Shown here in pieces: positions 9,241 to 17,382 of a stretch of DNA of 43,065 nucleotides. Each line of letters starts with the position of its first letter. Position 1 is the stretch's first letter. Where the stretch lies: positions 1 through 43,065 of IMG/VR virus record IMGVR_UViG_3300012944_000014; one strand, 5' to 3'. The stretch comes from a virus. The position numbers and the translations under genes were made by a program. The notes beneath the pieces were generated by a model. That model ran no database searches and was not told the DNA's origin. It worked only from the letters and a program-made list of their open reading frames with translations.

Positions 9241-9572
9241 GCGCGGCCTTTCGCGGTGCGCAGTGCGCGCGTGTAGCCCACGAACAGCGGGTTCTCACGC
9301 AGCCAGCGCCACATCGCCTTGTGGCGTTCCGCACGCCCGGGGAACGCCATGATCTGTGCGAGTGCCGTGGGCGGGATGTGGCAGATGAACTTGCCCTCGC
9401 CCCATCGCTGGCCGTCCTGTGCGTCGCGCATGGCGCGCGCATGCTCCAGGTGCGGCTCGGCATCCCAGGTCTTTTGCGCGGTCAGCGTGTCGCCCTCGAA
9501 GTGCAGGCGCGTCACCACGCCGTCTTGCACATCGTGGATGAACGAGACGTTCTCTGAATAGCCTTTTGGCAT
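9237..9572 (-). CDS. Small conserved virion-region protein of unknown function (111 aa)
   Basis: The start is ATG 9572, preceded by AAGGAA at a good distance; a longer frame upstream overlaps nothing and lacks such a site. The product begins MPKGYSENVSFIHDVQDGVV and contains TWDAEPHLEHARAMRDAQDG and a C-terminal helix GRAERHKAMWRWLRENPLFV. No domain is recognised. It lies between an HNH protein and the adaptor and overlaps the adaptor start by 4 bases, so a late or virion role is likely. Confidence 0.7.
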   Translation of the reverse strand: MPKGYSENVSFIHDVQDGVVTRLHFEGDTLTAQKTWDAEPHLEHARAMRDAQDGQRWGEGKFICHIPPTALAQIMAFPGRAERHKAMWRWLRENPLFVGYTRALRTAKGRA

Positions 9573-9612
9573 GGGCTGTTCCTTTACAGGGTCAGCGGTG
9601 TGTAGCGTCGTT

Positions 9613-9924
9613 TCACGTGAAGTCCTCTCGGTGCAAAGCCAAGTGGCACTCACGGCACAGCCATTTAATATTCAGAGGCTGTGAGTAGTCCTCATGGTGC
9701 ATTTCGCTGTCGGCGTTGTTGCAACGGGCGCAAGGTTGTTGGAGGAGCTTGCCGCGCCGCTTGTAGACGTTGGCGTGCGAACGTGCGATGCCCTTGCGGC
9801 ACTGCTCCTCGGAAACCTCGTGGGTCTTTGTCCACACCCTTTGATAGCGCGCGTGGCAAGCACGGCATGTCCTCTGGCCGGGGCGGCGCTTCGCACCACA
9901 TGCGCAGAATTCGGAAATGGGCAT
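9613..9924 (-). CDS. HNH-type zinc-binding protein, possible free-standing endonuclease (103 aa)
   Basis: The start is ATG 9924, with GAGGG upstream. Cys and His residues come in groups: C7, C9, C20 and C23 in an N-terminal zinc ribbon; then CARC at 65-68, HHED at 76-79 and C90/C93-H94 with H98, the layout of a short HNH fold. HNH proteins of this size in phages include homing-type endonucleases that sit between structural genes. Here it lies just downstream of the capsid terminator, between the capsid gene and the adaptor cluster. Nuclease activity is inferred and not certain. Confidence 0.7.
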   Translation of the reverse strand: MPISEFCACGAKRRPGQRTCRACHARYQRVWTKTHEVSEEQCRKGIARSHANVYKRRGKLLQQPCARCNNADSEMHHEDYSQPLNIKWLCRECHLALHREDFT

Positions 9925-9940
9925 ATGTGAAACCCTCGCA

Positions 9941-9968
9941 AGAAAAGGCCCCACCGAAGTGGGGCCAA
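9941..9968 (-). terminator. Intrinsic terminator after the major capsid gene
   Basis: On the minus strand, GGCCCCAC and GTGGGGCC pair over 8 bp (9947-9954 with 9959-9966) around a TTCG loop and are followed by TTTTCTT. It starts 11 bp past the capsid stop codon and precedes the HNH gene. It should stop or attenuate transcription of the genes beyond the capsid. Confidence 0.88.
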
Positions 9969-9976
9969 GGTTGCGC

Positions 9977-10945
9977 TCAGGGTGTCAGGTCGGCGATCTT
10001 GCCGAACGCCTTTTCGGTGTCCACGCGCAGACACGCATCTGCCGTAATCATCACCTTGTCGCTGTCGCCGGTCTTGCCCATTTCCTCGGAGCGAAAGCCG
10101 TCCAGGAATGCGAGTTCGGCGTACTCGGTGTTGATGAGAAACACGTCCGTGGCACCGGCCATGATGTAGTGCGGCATGATGGTCAACTCACCGAAGTCGG
10201 ACATGTAGACATCCGCACCGCCGATGATGTGGGTCTGCTTCGCGTCCTTCACTTCGTAGCGCGTTTGCGCGATGCCGGTGAAGGCCGAGAACAGCGTCTT
10301 GTGGTGCGGGCTCATGACCGCGATTTCCGGCATGTCGCTGGAGTTCGTGTAGACCATGCCCACCACATCCTTCAACAACTGTTCGGTGAAGGCTCTCGGG
10401 GTGCCAGCCGTGGGCCCCACCAGTTGCGCACCACTGATGTGCGCGGGCGTGGAGCCACCGACACCCGAAGACACATTGGTGTAGACCATCGAGCCCAGCG
10501 CCGAGGATTTGCTCGGCGTGGTCGAGTTGCCGGCCACGGCCGGGTTCTCCGAGAGCGTCATGGCCTCCATGTCGCGGCGCATCTCGATCAGCATCTTGGC
10601 CTTCTGGTAGGCCATGGCATTGCCCTGGCCCGCCTTCTTCACGATGTTGGCGCGCCGGGAGACGGCGGGCCGCTTCGAGAAAATCTGGCAGTAGTTGCCG
10701 ATGCGTTCGGTGGGCGTGATCGCTTGCGCGGCAAAGTCATCGCCATCGATCATGGCGTTGTCCTTGTTGGGCGTGGCGAGGTTGTCGCGTTGCCACTCGT
10801 GGTAGGTGTTGGTCGCAGTGCCCTTGCCGAACGCCGATGTGATGGGCGTCTTCTCCGGGGTCACGCGAAAAATCTTGTCGATCAGGTCTTCACGCACGCT
10901 CGGGTTGATGTCGTAGCGGTCGTAAAGGTTGGCCGGTTGTGTCAT
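9977..10945 (-). CDS. Major capsid protein (SU10-type, DUF5309-like, 322 aa)
   Basis: The start is ATG 10945, preceded by AAAGGAA. The N-terminus (MTQPANLYDRYDINPSVRED, then KTPITSAFGKGTATNTYHEW) and segments such as DNAMIDGDDF, RIGNYCQIFSKRPAVSRRAN and GFRSEEMGKTGDSDKVMITA match the SU10-like capsid family (HK97 fold), which I know as DUF5309. The length fits. It follows a scaffold-like gene and is followed by a strong terminator, typical for the most highly expressed head gene. Confidence is high. Confidence 0.88.
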   Translation of the reverse strand: MTQPANLYDRYDINPSVREDLIDKIFRVTPEKTPITSAFGKGTATNTYHEWQRDNLATPNKDNAMIDGDDFAAQAITPTERIGNYCQIFSKRPAVSRRANIVKKAGQGNAMAYQKAKMLIEMRRDMEAMTLSENPAVAGNSTTPSKSSALGSMVYTNVSSGVGGSTPAHISGAQLVGPTAGTPRAFTEQLLKDVVGMVYTNSSDMPEIAVMSPHHKTLFSAFTGIAQTRYEVKDAKQTHIIGGADVYMSDFGELTIMPHYIMAGATDVFLINTEYAELAFLDGFRSEEMGKTGDSDKVMITADACLRVDTEKAFGKIADLTP

Positions 10946-10959
10946 GGCGGCGATTCCTT

Positions 10960-12036
10960 TCAGAACTTGTGCAGCGAAAGGTAGGCCGCGAGGTCGTCCA
11001 TCTTGGCGCGACCCCCGTTGAAGCGAGCGTCCAGTTGCTTGGACAGGCGCTCGTTCTTCGGTGCGGCCTGACGTTGTTTGGGCAGCGGCGGGGCGGCTTG
11101 GGCCTGTTTCGTGACGCTCGCGGTTTTCACCTTGAGGTCGCGGTAGGCTTTGGCGTCCTGCATCAACAGCACCAGCTTGGGGTTCGTCACGCCCGCGAAG
11201 TCGTCTTCGGTGAAGCCGTAGTTTTTTGCGGTGGCATCGAAGATCGCGCGCAGCTTGGGCTTGTCGATGCCCTTCTGGCCCAAGACGCCCCACGCATGGG
11301 CCATCTCCTGGTCGGCCAACGCCTTCAACTGGCGCTGGCTTTCCGCGCGCTCGGCACTGATCTGCTGGTGCGTCTGATTGAGCACCCCCAGGATCACGTG
11401 CTGGCGAGCGGCTTCCTGCGTGTAGAGGGCCGGGTCGGTGTTGGCCAGATATTGCATTTCCTCGGCCGTGCGCAGACCCGCGATCTGTTGGATCGCGCGG
11501 ATGTTGACTTGAAGCGCTTCGGCGTGGCGCTGGCGCTGGGTTTCGAGCGCGGCGATGCCGCGTTGGGCGAAGTCCTGGCGCGAGGTTTCGCCAGCGGCGG
11601 TCTTGCGGGAGTAGTCCGCTTGGCGCATGTAGCCCTTGGTCAACTCGTCGAGCGTGACCGTGTGCTGTTCATCCTGCCCGTCTTCACCTTTGACGGTGAC
11701 GCGGTACGTCTTCTCGCTTGTCCGGTTCTCGTCGTCATCTTCCGCGTCGTCATCGTCGTCCTCGGGCTCGGCCTGCTTGGGCTTTTTTTCGGGCTCGGCT
11801 TCGTCGGTGTCGTCTTCGGTGTCGTTCGCGCCGGGTGCGCTTTGGGCATCGTCTTCGGCCGTGTCGTCATCGCTGGCGGTGGTCTTCGATGCGGGCTTGG
11901 CGGTGCCCTTGTCCGTGGCGGCATCTCTTTGCTTGCGCGATGGTTCCCCCTCACCTTCGATGGGGTTGTCCACCAGAAATGCAGCCAAGTCATCCAGTGT
12001 TTCGGGTGCCGAGTTGTCGGCTTGTCCGTCAGGCAT
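10960..12036 (-). CDS. Scaffolding-like head assembly protein (358 aa)
   Basis: The start is ATG 12036, with GGAAG upstream. The first ~110 residues are strongly acidic and low complexity, including DDDDDAEDDDEN. A small ordered part (TYRVTVKGEDGQDEQHTVTL, then LTKGYMRQADYSRKT) and long Gln/Glu/Ala helices with coiled-coil character follow. The C-terminal part is basic (RLSKQLDARFNGGRAKMDDL). Acidic-helical-basic architecture directly before the capsid gene is typical of scaffolds, whose basic end binds capsid subunits. No protease is seen next to it. Good confidence from composition and position. Confidence 0.8.
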   Translation of the reverse strand: MPDGQADNSAPETLDDLAAFLVDNPIEGEGEPSRKQRDAATDKGTAKPASKTTASDDDTAEDDAQSAPGANDTEDDTDEAEPEKKPKQAEPEDDDDDAEDDDENRTSEKTYRVTVKGEDGQDEQHTVTLDELTKGYMRQADYSRKTAAGETSRQDFAQRGIAALETQRQRHAEALQVNIRAIQQIAGLRTAEEMQYLANTDPALYTQEAARQHVILGVLNQTHQQISAERAESQRQLKALADQEMAHAWGVLGQKGIDKPKLRAIFDATAKNYGFTEDDFAGVTNPKLVLLMQDAKAYRDLKVKTASVTKQAQAAPPLPKQRQAAPKNERLSKQLDARFNGGRAKMDDLAAYLSLHKF

Positions 12037-12131
12037 GACCCACTTCCTTTCGTCAGGGCCGGCCCTTGAAAGCATCAGGGCCGGTCAGGGGACGCCTCAC
12101 GGCGGAGCCCGGTCGAGCGGATGCGCGCTCG

Positions 12132-12440
12132 TTAAATCACCTTGCGCAAGACCTTCCGAACACCCGACTCGTTGCGCGCTTCGTCCAGCGCAATGCGGTG
12201 CTCGGCCAGCTTGCCGTTTTCGATGTAGCCCACCAACAGGACCTCGAACTTTTCGGTGAGCTTGGCCAGTTGCAAAAGGAGGCGCTGGCCTTCGAGGTCA
12301 CGGATCGGGCAGTCGCGCCATGTGGCCACCACGTCGCCTCGCATCTGCGCCATCGCTTCCACGAAAGCCGTGTTGGCCAGCACGGCTTGCGCTTGCTGGC
12401 CGCGTGCGGCCTGGATCGAGTCGGGCGCGTCGCGTTTCAT
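12132..12440 (-). CDS. Small helical protein between portal and scaffold, unknown function (102 aa)
   Basis: This frame starts at ATG 12440, overlapping the portal stop by 4 bases (ATGA). It encodes a mostly helical, mildly basic protein (QAQAVLANTAFVEAMAQMRG, then LEGQRLLLQLAKLTEKFEVL) without a recognised domain. About 95 bases separate it from the scaffold start; they contain the palindrome AGGGCCGGCCCT (about 12055-12066) but no clear terminator. A minor head or assembly protein is possible by position only. Confidence 0.7.
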   Translation of the reverse strand: MKRDAPDSIQAARGQQAQAVLANTAFVEAMAQMRGDVVATWRDCPIRDLEGQRLLLQLAKLTEKFEVLLVGYIENGKLAEHRIALDEARNESGVRKVLRKVI

Positions 12441-15100
12441 GGCGCGGCTCCGGCGCCCCCGCCACCGTTAGGCTTGGGGCGCTTGGCCATGGCGGCGTTG
12501 CGGTCCTCGGCGGTCTTGGTCTGCGTTTGCGCGTTCAGGATCGCGATCTGTTGCTGCACCTGGGCCTGCATGGCGGCAATTTGTTTCTTCGTGTCGGCTT
12601 CCAGGTTGGCCTTCCACATCTCCATCTGCCGGTCCTGGTCGTCGGCTTGTTGCTGGTAGCTCGCCTTCATCGCTTCGCGTTGTGCGTCGCGCTGGTCGTT
12701 GGTGGCCTGCAGTGCCAACTGCGCCTTGGCGTTCTCGTTCTGGCCCGTGATGCGCAAGCCTTCGAGGCGCGCATCGTGGTCGGCCTGCATCGCGGCGAGT
12801 TGGGCGTCGTGTTGGGCGCGCAACTGTTGCGTTTGCTGGTCGGCCTGTGCCTTGAACTGGGTGGCCTGTGCGTCGCTTTGGGCCTTGATCTGCGCGACCT
12901 GGACCATCGGGTCGGGCGGTGGCGGCATTTTCGGCAGCGGCTGGCCCTGTGGGTTGGTCCAGTAGGTGTCGATGTCCTTGAAACCGGCCGTCTCGGTCAA
13001 CTTGGCCTGCGTCGCGTAGATGTTCTGCGGCGTGATGAGCAACTGGCCATAGGGCGACTGCGCGCACATCATCTGGTTGTTCAGCATCTGTTGCAGCATC
13101 GCGGCCTGTTGCTGCCGGTCGCCCGTGCCCAGGCCGACATTGATCGTCATGTCGTAGTGGTCGCGCCATTCGTTCGGGTCGTATTGCACGAACGCACCAC
13201 GCAGCCGGAATGCGATGGGCTGCATCTGGTTGCCGTCGGTGAGCAACTTCAAGAGGCCGGCAAAGATCGGCTTCATCAGGCATTCGGCCAAGATGCGCGC
13301 GATGAGCCGGATGCGCTGGCGCGCAGCGGTGGCGGTCATCTGGATTTCGGTGGCGGTGCGGTCCGGGCGCAGCGCGTTCGGGTCCAGGCCCTGCTGTTGG
13401 CGCGACGCGCCCGTGCGCTGTTCGCGCATGTTGTCGATGTACTCCAGCAGCGGGAACATGTTGCCGCCGATCCACGGCGTCTGGTCCACCGTGATGGCGT
13501 CGACTTGGCGTTGGCGCAACACGCCCCCGGGACGCCCGTCCAACAGGTCGTCGATGTTGGCGAGCGGGCTCCAGTTGACATCGGTCAGCACCTTCTTGCG
13601 CGGGTTGTTGGCCAAGTAGGCGTTGTTCAATATCTGGCGCGTCAACTCGGTCTTCACCTGTTGGATGTCACTCACCATCTCGGCAATCGACAGCCCATCC
13701 CAACGGTGCGGCACCAGCACGGGCGAAGCGGTGGCGATGGGCACTTGCCATGCTTCCTCGTTGGACAGGATGCGGTCTTTCAAGCGCATCACTTCGCGCC
13801 GCTCACTGATGCCGTCGCCGTCAAAGTCCACCAGCACGTATTCGATGCGCAGCCACCCGCGCGTCTGGCTTTCCTCGTCGGCGTCCACCAGCGCGTTGGC
13901 GTTGGACAGGTCCACGCCCCGGCGCCGGCTGTAGTAGGCCGCATCCCCCATCGTCGCGGCATCGTCGCTGGCCGCGAGTTCGCCCGCGTCCACATCGTCG
14001 AAGCCCATTTGCTGCAGGTCGGAGAGTGTCACTTCCATCTCGCGCGCGACATAAGCGCAGTCGTCCAGCAACGGGCTGGTCCAGTCACGCTGGATCAACA
14101 GGTCATCGGGCGAGAACGCTTCCACGCGGATGGTGGTCTTTTGCGTGTATTTCGCAATGCGCGCGTTGAACAGGATCGGCGGCGGCTCGGGCGGCGCCGT
14201 CGGCATCATCGGCGCGGGCATGCCCATCGGCGGGCCATCCATCGGCGGCATGCCTTGCGGCGGTGAGACAGCGATGCCTTGCGCTACTGGCGAGCGCGCC
14301 ATCGGTGGGCCACCGGGTGGCATGCCTGCACCCTGCATCGGTGGTGGCCCCTGCCGCGCCATGGGCGGGCCTCCAGGCATTGCGCCGGGGGGTGGCCCTT
14401 GGGGTGGTAGCCCACCCATAGGTTGAACGCCACCGGGGGCCATGTTGGGGGCAAAGCCACGCGCGCCGTTGGGGCCGGGAGGGCCACCCGAAGGGGCACC
14501 GGGTGGCATCGCGGGGCCACCACCAGAGGGGGCCGGCAGCGCGGGCCTTGCAATTTGCGGGGACGGGGATGGTTGCGGGGGCGGCGCCAGTTCGGCGGAT
14601 TCAATTTCCGCGTCGTCGCCCGCTTCGTGCAGCGCGAGCGTCAGCATCTCGGGGGTGGCGTTGCGCACCGGAATGATGGTCTTCACGCGCTCGGTGACCT
14701 TGCGCCACATCACGGCACAGTTCTTCGAGAGAAGCGCATCCTTGAACGCCGTGTAGAGCGTCACGAACCCGTTGTTCTGGCGATAGAAGATGTAGTTGCA
14801 GGTATCGGTGGCTTGCTGCGCGCCGGCCACGTCTTCGGCGCCTTGCGGGTCGAACTGCACCGCTTCGTCGGTCGAGGTGAAGATGTCCAGCAGGTCCGGC
14901 AGTATCCACTCCACGGTGTCTTGCACGTCACTCGTGACCACCATCGACCAGCCCTCTTCCTCGGTGCCGTAGGGCTCGCGGAAGTACTCGGCCAGCGCCG
15001 TTGCGCGTTCCGCGCCCAGCACCGAATTGGCGAACGAGGCCGAGTCTTGTTCGAGGCGTTGCAGGTAGTTCAGCAGATCGTCTTCGGACATGTCGGCCAT
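12437..15100 (-). CDS. Portal (head-tail connector) protein with a Pro/Gly/Met-rich insertion (887 aa)
   Basis: Recognisable portal parts are the N-terminal AEYFREPYGTEEEGWSMVVT with DVQDTVEWILPDLLDIF, the core HRWDGLSIAEMVSDIQQVKT with LTRQILNNAYLANNPRK, and GLDPNALRPDRTATEIQMTA, all typical of podoviral portals. Residues about 171-308 (14177-14590) are an almost pure Pro/Gly/Met/Ala segment inserted between two halves of what should be the wing domain. The C-terminal ~170 residues are Gln/Ala/Asp/Lys-rich with strong coiled-coil character. At 887 residues it is longer than many portals because of both additions. The protein forms the dodecameric DNA gate at one vertex. Identity is sure; the role of the insertion is unknown. 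Confidence 0.88.
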   Translation of the reverse strand: MADMSEDDLLNYLQRLEQDSASFANSVLGAERATALAEYFREPYGTEEEGWSMVVTSDVQDTVEWILPDLLDIFTSTDEAVQFDPQGAEDVAGAQQATDTCNYIFYRQNNGFVTLYTAFKDALLSKNCAVMWRKVTERVKTIIPVRNATPEMLTLALHEAGDDAEIESAELAPPPQPSPSPQIARPALPAPSGGGPAMPPGAPSGGPPGPNGARGFAPNMAPGGVQPMGGLPPQGPPPGAMPGGPPMARQGPPPMQGAGMPPGGPPMARSPVAQGIAVSPPQGMPPMDGPPMGMPAPMMPTAPPEPPPILFNARIAKYTQKTTIRVEAFSPDDLLIQRDWTSPLLDDCAYVAREMEVTLSDLQQMGFDDVDAGELAASDDAATMGDAAYYSRRRGVDLSNANALVDADEESQTRGWLRIEYVLVDFDGDGISERREVMRLKDRILSNEEAWQVPIATASPVLVPHRWDGLSIAEMVSDIQQVKTELTRQILNNAYLANNPRKKVLTDVNWSPLANIDDLLDGRPGGVLRQRQVDAITVDQTPWIGGNMFPLLEYIDNMREQRTGASRQQQGLDPNALRPDRTATEIQMTATAARQRIRLIARILAECLMKPIFAGLLKLLTDGNQMQPIAFRLRGAFVQYDPNEWRDHYDMTINVGLGTGDRQQQAAMLQQMLNNQMMCAQSPYGQLLITPQNIYATQAKLTETAGFKDIDTYWTNPQGQPLPKMPPPPDPMVQVAQIKAQSDAQATQFKAQADQQTQQLRAQHDAQLAAMQADHDARLEGLRITGQNENAKAQLALQATNDQRDAQREAMKASYQQQADDQDRQMEMWKANLEADTKKQIAAMQAQVQQQIAILNAQTQTKTAEDRNAAMAKRPKPNGGGGAGAAP
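14177..14590 (-). other. Low-complexity Pro/Gly/Met insertion inside the portal gene
   Basis: About 138 codons consist almost only of Pro, Gly, Met, Ala, Gln and Ser, with recurring GGPPM-AR and PPGGPP motifs. They are bounded by EIESAEL on one side and ILFNARIAKYTQ on the other, both of which look like ordinary portal sequence. At DNA level it is made of repeated GGTGGGCC/CCGGGTGGC-like words, suggesting growth by slippage. Confidence 0.85.
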
Positions 15101-15107
15101 GGCAGTC

Positions 15108-15305
15108 TCAGGCGGCGGGCGGCGTTACGGTGCCGTCCGGCGCCAGCGTCGTGCCGAACGGCACGGGCTCGCCCGTGGCCGGATCGGTGGCAATCGGCAC
15201 GGCCGGCCCGTCGATGTAGGTGCCCGGCGCCGTGTCGCTTGCGGGCGCCGGCAGTTCTTCGATGCCGTCGCCGGGGCTCGGGTAGATGTGGGGTAGACCG
15301 GCCAT
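15108..15305 (-). CDS. Small Pro-rich protein with YPSPG...DTAPGT motif (65 aa)
   Basis: ATG 15305 is preceded by AAGGAG at a good distance. The 65-residue product is rich in Pro, Ala and Asp and carries IYPSPGDG and DTAPGTYIDGPAVPI. The same pattern occurs inside the next upstream gene (VYPSPGVG, then DTAPGTWVGGPTTVP), so the two genes share a module. It may be a minor capsid or connector accessory protein. No known family was recognised. Confidence 0.65.
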   Translation of the reverse strand: MAGLPHIYPSPGDGIEELPAPASDTAPGTYIDGPAVPIATDPATGEPVPFGTTLAPDGTVTPPAA

Positions 15306-15308
15306 GGT

Positions 15309-16079
15309 TCAGGCTCCTTGGGGTGATGTCGTGCCGGCCGATTCCTGGTGCGCGGCATTCGTCGTGGTGGTCGAGGCATCGGTGGCGTAGTCGGGGTCCG
15401 GCGCGAACGTGGTGAGCGGGCCTTGCGCATCAGGGCCGGCCGCGCCCACGACGGTGGTGCGCGCGGCACGCGCGGCGATGTCGGCTGGCGCGTTGGCCAT
15501 CGCCTCGGCCCATTCGGGCGGCATGCTCGGTAGGGTGGGCGGATTCTGCAGCGACGCGGGCAATGCGGCGCCCAACGGTGCAGCCGGGTTCGGCACCGTG
15601 GTCGGCCCGCCCACCCAGGTGCCCGGGGCGGTGTCATCGGGGTTGGGCGCGACCGGCACCCCACCGACGCCGGGGCTGGGGTAGACCAGCGGCCCGATGC
15701 CGGGGCTCATGCTGGACATCTGATGGTCGGGAATCGGTGGGGGTGGCGGAGGCGGTGGGGGTGGCGGAGGCGGTGCGGGGGGGTCGGCCGACACCGTGCC
15801 GGTGGCCGTCATGCCGGTGGTGTCGATGGCCGAGAGGTCCAGGCCGTCCAGCGTGAAGTCGTTGCCGCTGATGTTGTTGACGACGCCCGACTGGCCGTTC
15901 AGCGCGTCGTTGGGTGCGGCAATGCCTGAGAGTGTCAACGTCTCGCCCAGGATCACCTTGGCGGCATCGGCGCCGTCACAGGTGGCCACGGTCGGATTGG
16001 CGGCGGTGAAGGCCGTGAGGGCAATCGTGTCGCCCACCGCCATCGGCGCGGGCGCGGGCTTGGTGTACTTGGTGGCCAT
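15309..16079 (-). CDS. Minor head protein with FCCH-like beta domain, polyproline hinge and YPSPG module (256 aa)
   Basis: The start is ATG 16079 after AAAGGA. Residues about 10-100 (GDTIALTAFTAANPTVATCD, then GETLTLSGIA, LNGQSGVVNNI and FTLDGLDLSA) resemble the small beta domain that databases label E1-FCCH-like in phage virion proteins. A run of some 14 prolines follows, then a Pro/Ala-rich C-terminal half carrying VYPSPGVG and DTAPGTW. Its place between terL and portal suggests a head-decoration or fibre-like role. The N-terminal fold assignment is tentative. Confidence 0.7.
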   Translation of the reverse strand: MATKYTKPAPAPMAVGDTIALTAFTAANPTVATCDGADAAKVILGETLTLSGIAAPNDALNGQSGVVNNISGNDFTLDGLDLSAIDTTGMTATGTVSADPPAPPPPPPPPPPPPPIPDHQMSSMSPGIGPLVYPSPGVGGVPVAPNPDDTAPGTWVGGPTTVPNPAAPLGAALPASLQNPPTLPSMPPEWAEAMANAPADIAARAARTTVVGAAGPDAQGPLTTFAPDPDYATDASTTTTNAAHQESAGTTSPQGA

Positions 16080-16092
16080 GGTCAGAATCCTT

Positions 16093-17382
16093 TCAGGCGA
16101 CGTAGCGTTTGCGGTAGACGATGGGTTCGGCCCGGTCGACATTGCCCATCAACTCCACGGCCATGGCTGCGTAGCGCAGCATGTCGGCGCCATGGCTGTG
16201 GGCATCGTGCAGCGGTGCGCCGGGCTCGTTGGTGACCAGCCCAATGACGCGTTGGTAGCGTTTCAAGTGTTCGAGCAACGGAGCGGCCTTCACCTCATCG
16301 AACCAGACACGCGGGAACATGAGCCGCGCACTCTTGATGCCTTCCTCCACGCTGCCCATCGGCAGGACCACCGGGTTGCGCCCCATGGTGGCCAAGTGTT
16401 CTTCGGTCGACTTGCCGGTCTTGAAGTCGCGGGCGCGCCCGTCGTGCGGGATGAAGTCGCTGCCCCAGCGCCATTTGCGCACTTCGATCTGCGCCACATA
16501 CCAGTCCAGCGTGCGATAGGTGTCTTCGATGTAATCGATGCAGCGCACCTCGCCGCCCTGGCGCTGCCAGAAGCCAATCGCCATCGAGTCGGCATAGCCC
16601 AGGTCCCATACGGTATGGACTTTCAGCAGCGGGTCGTAGGGCACCGGGCGCACGCGGTGTTCCTCGTAGACCTTGGTCATCTCGTAGCGGTAGATCGCGC
16701 CTTCGGCCACGCGCTTGGGCTTGCCTTCCCAGATGTTCTCGTAGGCCACCGGATCGCGGCGCAAGGTGGCTTGCCTTTCTTGTTCCAGTTCTTCGCTGAA
16801 CCACTGGTTCTGGTCCCAGTTGCAGTAGTGCACCCAGGCGTCGGCGGGCGGATGTTCGACGAAACGCTGGTAGGTGTCGTCGGTGTCCAGGTCTGGGTTC
16901 AGGGTCAACCAGATTTGCGAGCCTTTTTTACGGATGGTGGGCGTCAACACATCCCAGGAGCGTGCCGACACCAAGTGGCTTTCCTCAATCCAGCAGAGGT
17001 CGATGCCTTCATAGCTTTTGATCGAGTCCACCGTGTGCTGTGCCAGCCCGGAGAACACGAACATGCTGCCGGTGGTGCGGTGGCGAATTTCCAGTTCGGT
17101 GATGACGAAGCCCGCGCCCAGGCCCATCGCTTCGATCTGGTCGCAGAGCAAACGATGCACGGATTCGCGAATCGAGCGCTGGATTTCGCGTGCACACAGG
17201 ACGCGCACGCAGCGCTCGGCCGCGATCACCAGCAACGCGCGCGCCACCGCCCAGGACTTGCCCGAACCGCGCCCACCGTGCAGCACCTTGTAGCGCCCCT
17301 TGCGCACGAACAGCGGGCGTGCCCAACCGGGGAATGCCAGTTCAGCCGGCTTATTCGGACTTGGCGTCAGAACGGCGGACAC
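16093..17382 (-). CDS. terL: Terminase large subunit, PBSX-type ATPase/nuclease (429 aa)
   Basis: The start is GTG 17382, overlapping terS by 32 bases, with GGAG upstream; no ATG fits better. The ATPase half has the Walker A GGRGSGKS at residues 36-43, a hydrophobic Walker B strand GIDLCWIEES at 126-135, and the coupling-like WLTLNP at 158-163. The nuclease half has WDLGYADSMAIGF (D260), HDGRARDF (D314) and HSHGADMLRY (D400), the three acidic positions expected of the RNase H-like fold. It is the packaging motor and headful or site-specific cutter. The length is normal and no defect is seen. Confidence 0.93.
   Translation of the reverse strand: MSAVLTPSPNKPAELAFPGWARPLFVRKGRYKVLHGGRGSGKSWAVARALLVIAAERCVRVLCAREIQRSIRESVHRLLCDQIEAMGLGAGFVITELEIRHRTTGSMFVFSGLAQHTVDSIKSYEGIDLCWIEESHLVSARSWDVLTPTIRKKGSQIWLTLNPDLDTDDTYQRFVEHPPADAWVHYCNWDQNQWFSEELEQERQATLRRDPVAYENIWEGKPKRVAEGAIYRYEMTKVYEEHRVRPVPYDPLLKVHTVWDLGYADSMAIGFWQRQGGEVRCIDYIEDTYRTLDWYVAQIEVRKWRWGSDFIPHDGRARDFKTGKSTEEHLATMGRNPVVLPMGSVEEGIKSARLMFPRVWFDEVKAAPLLEHLKRYQRVIGLVTNEPGAPLHDAHSHGADMLRYAAMAVELMGNVDRAEPIVYRKRYVA

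Noticed and set aside
12320-14266. Plus-strand open frame of 648 codons
   Set aside because: It is antisense to the portal gene, whose product has recognisable portal motifs.
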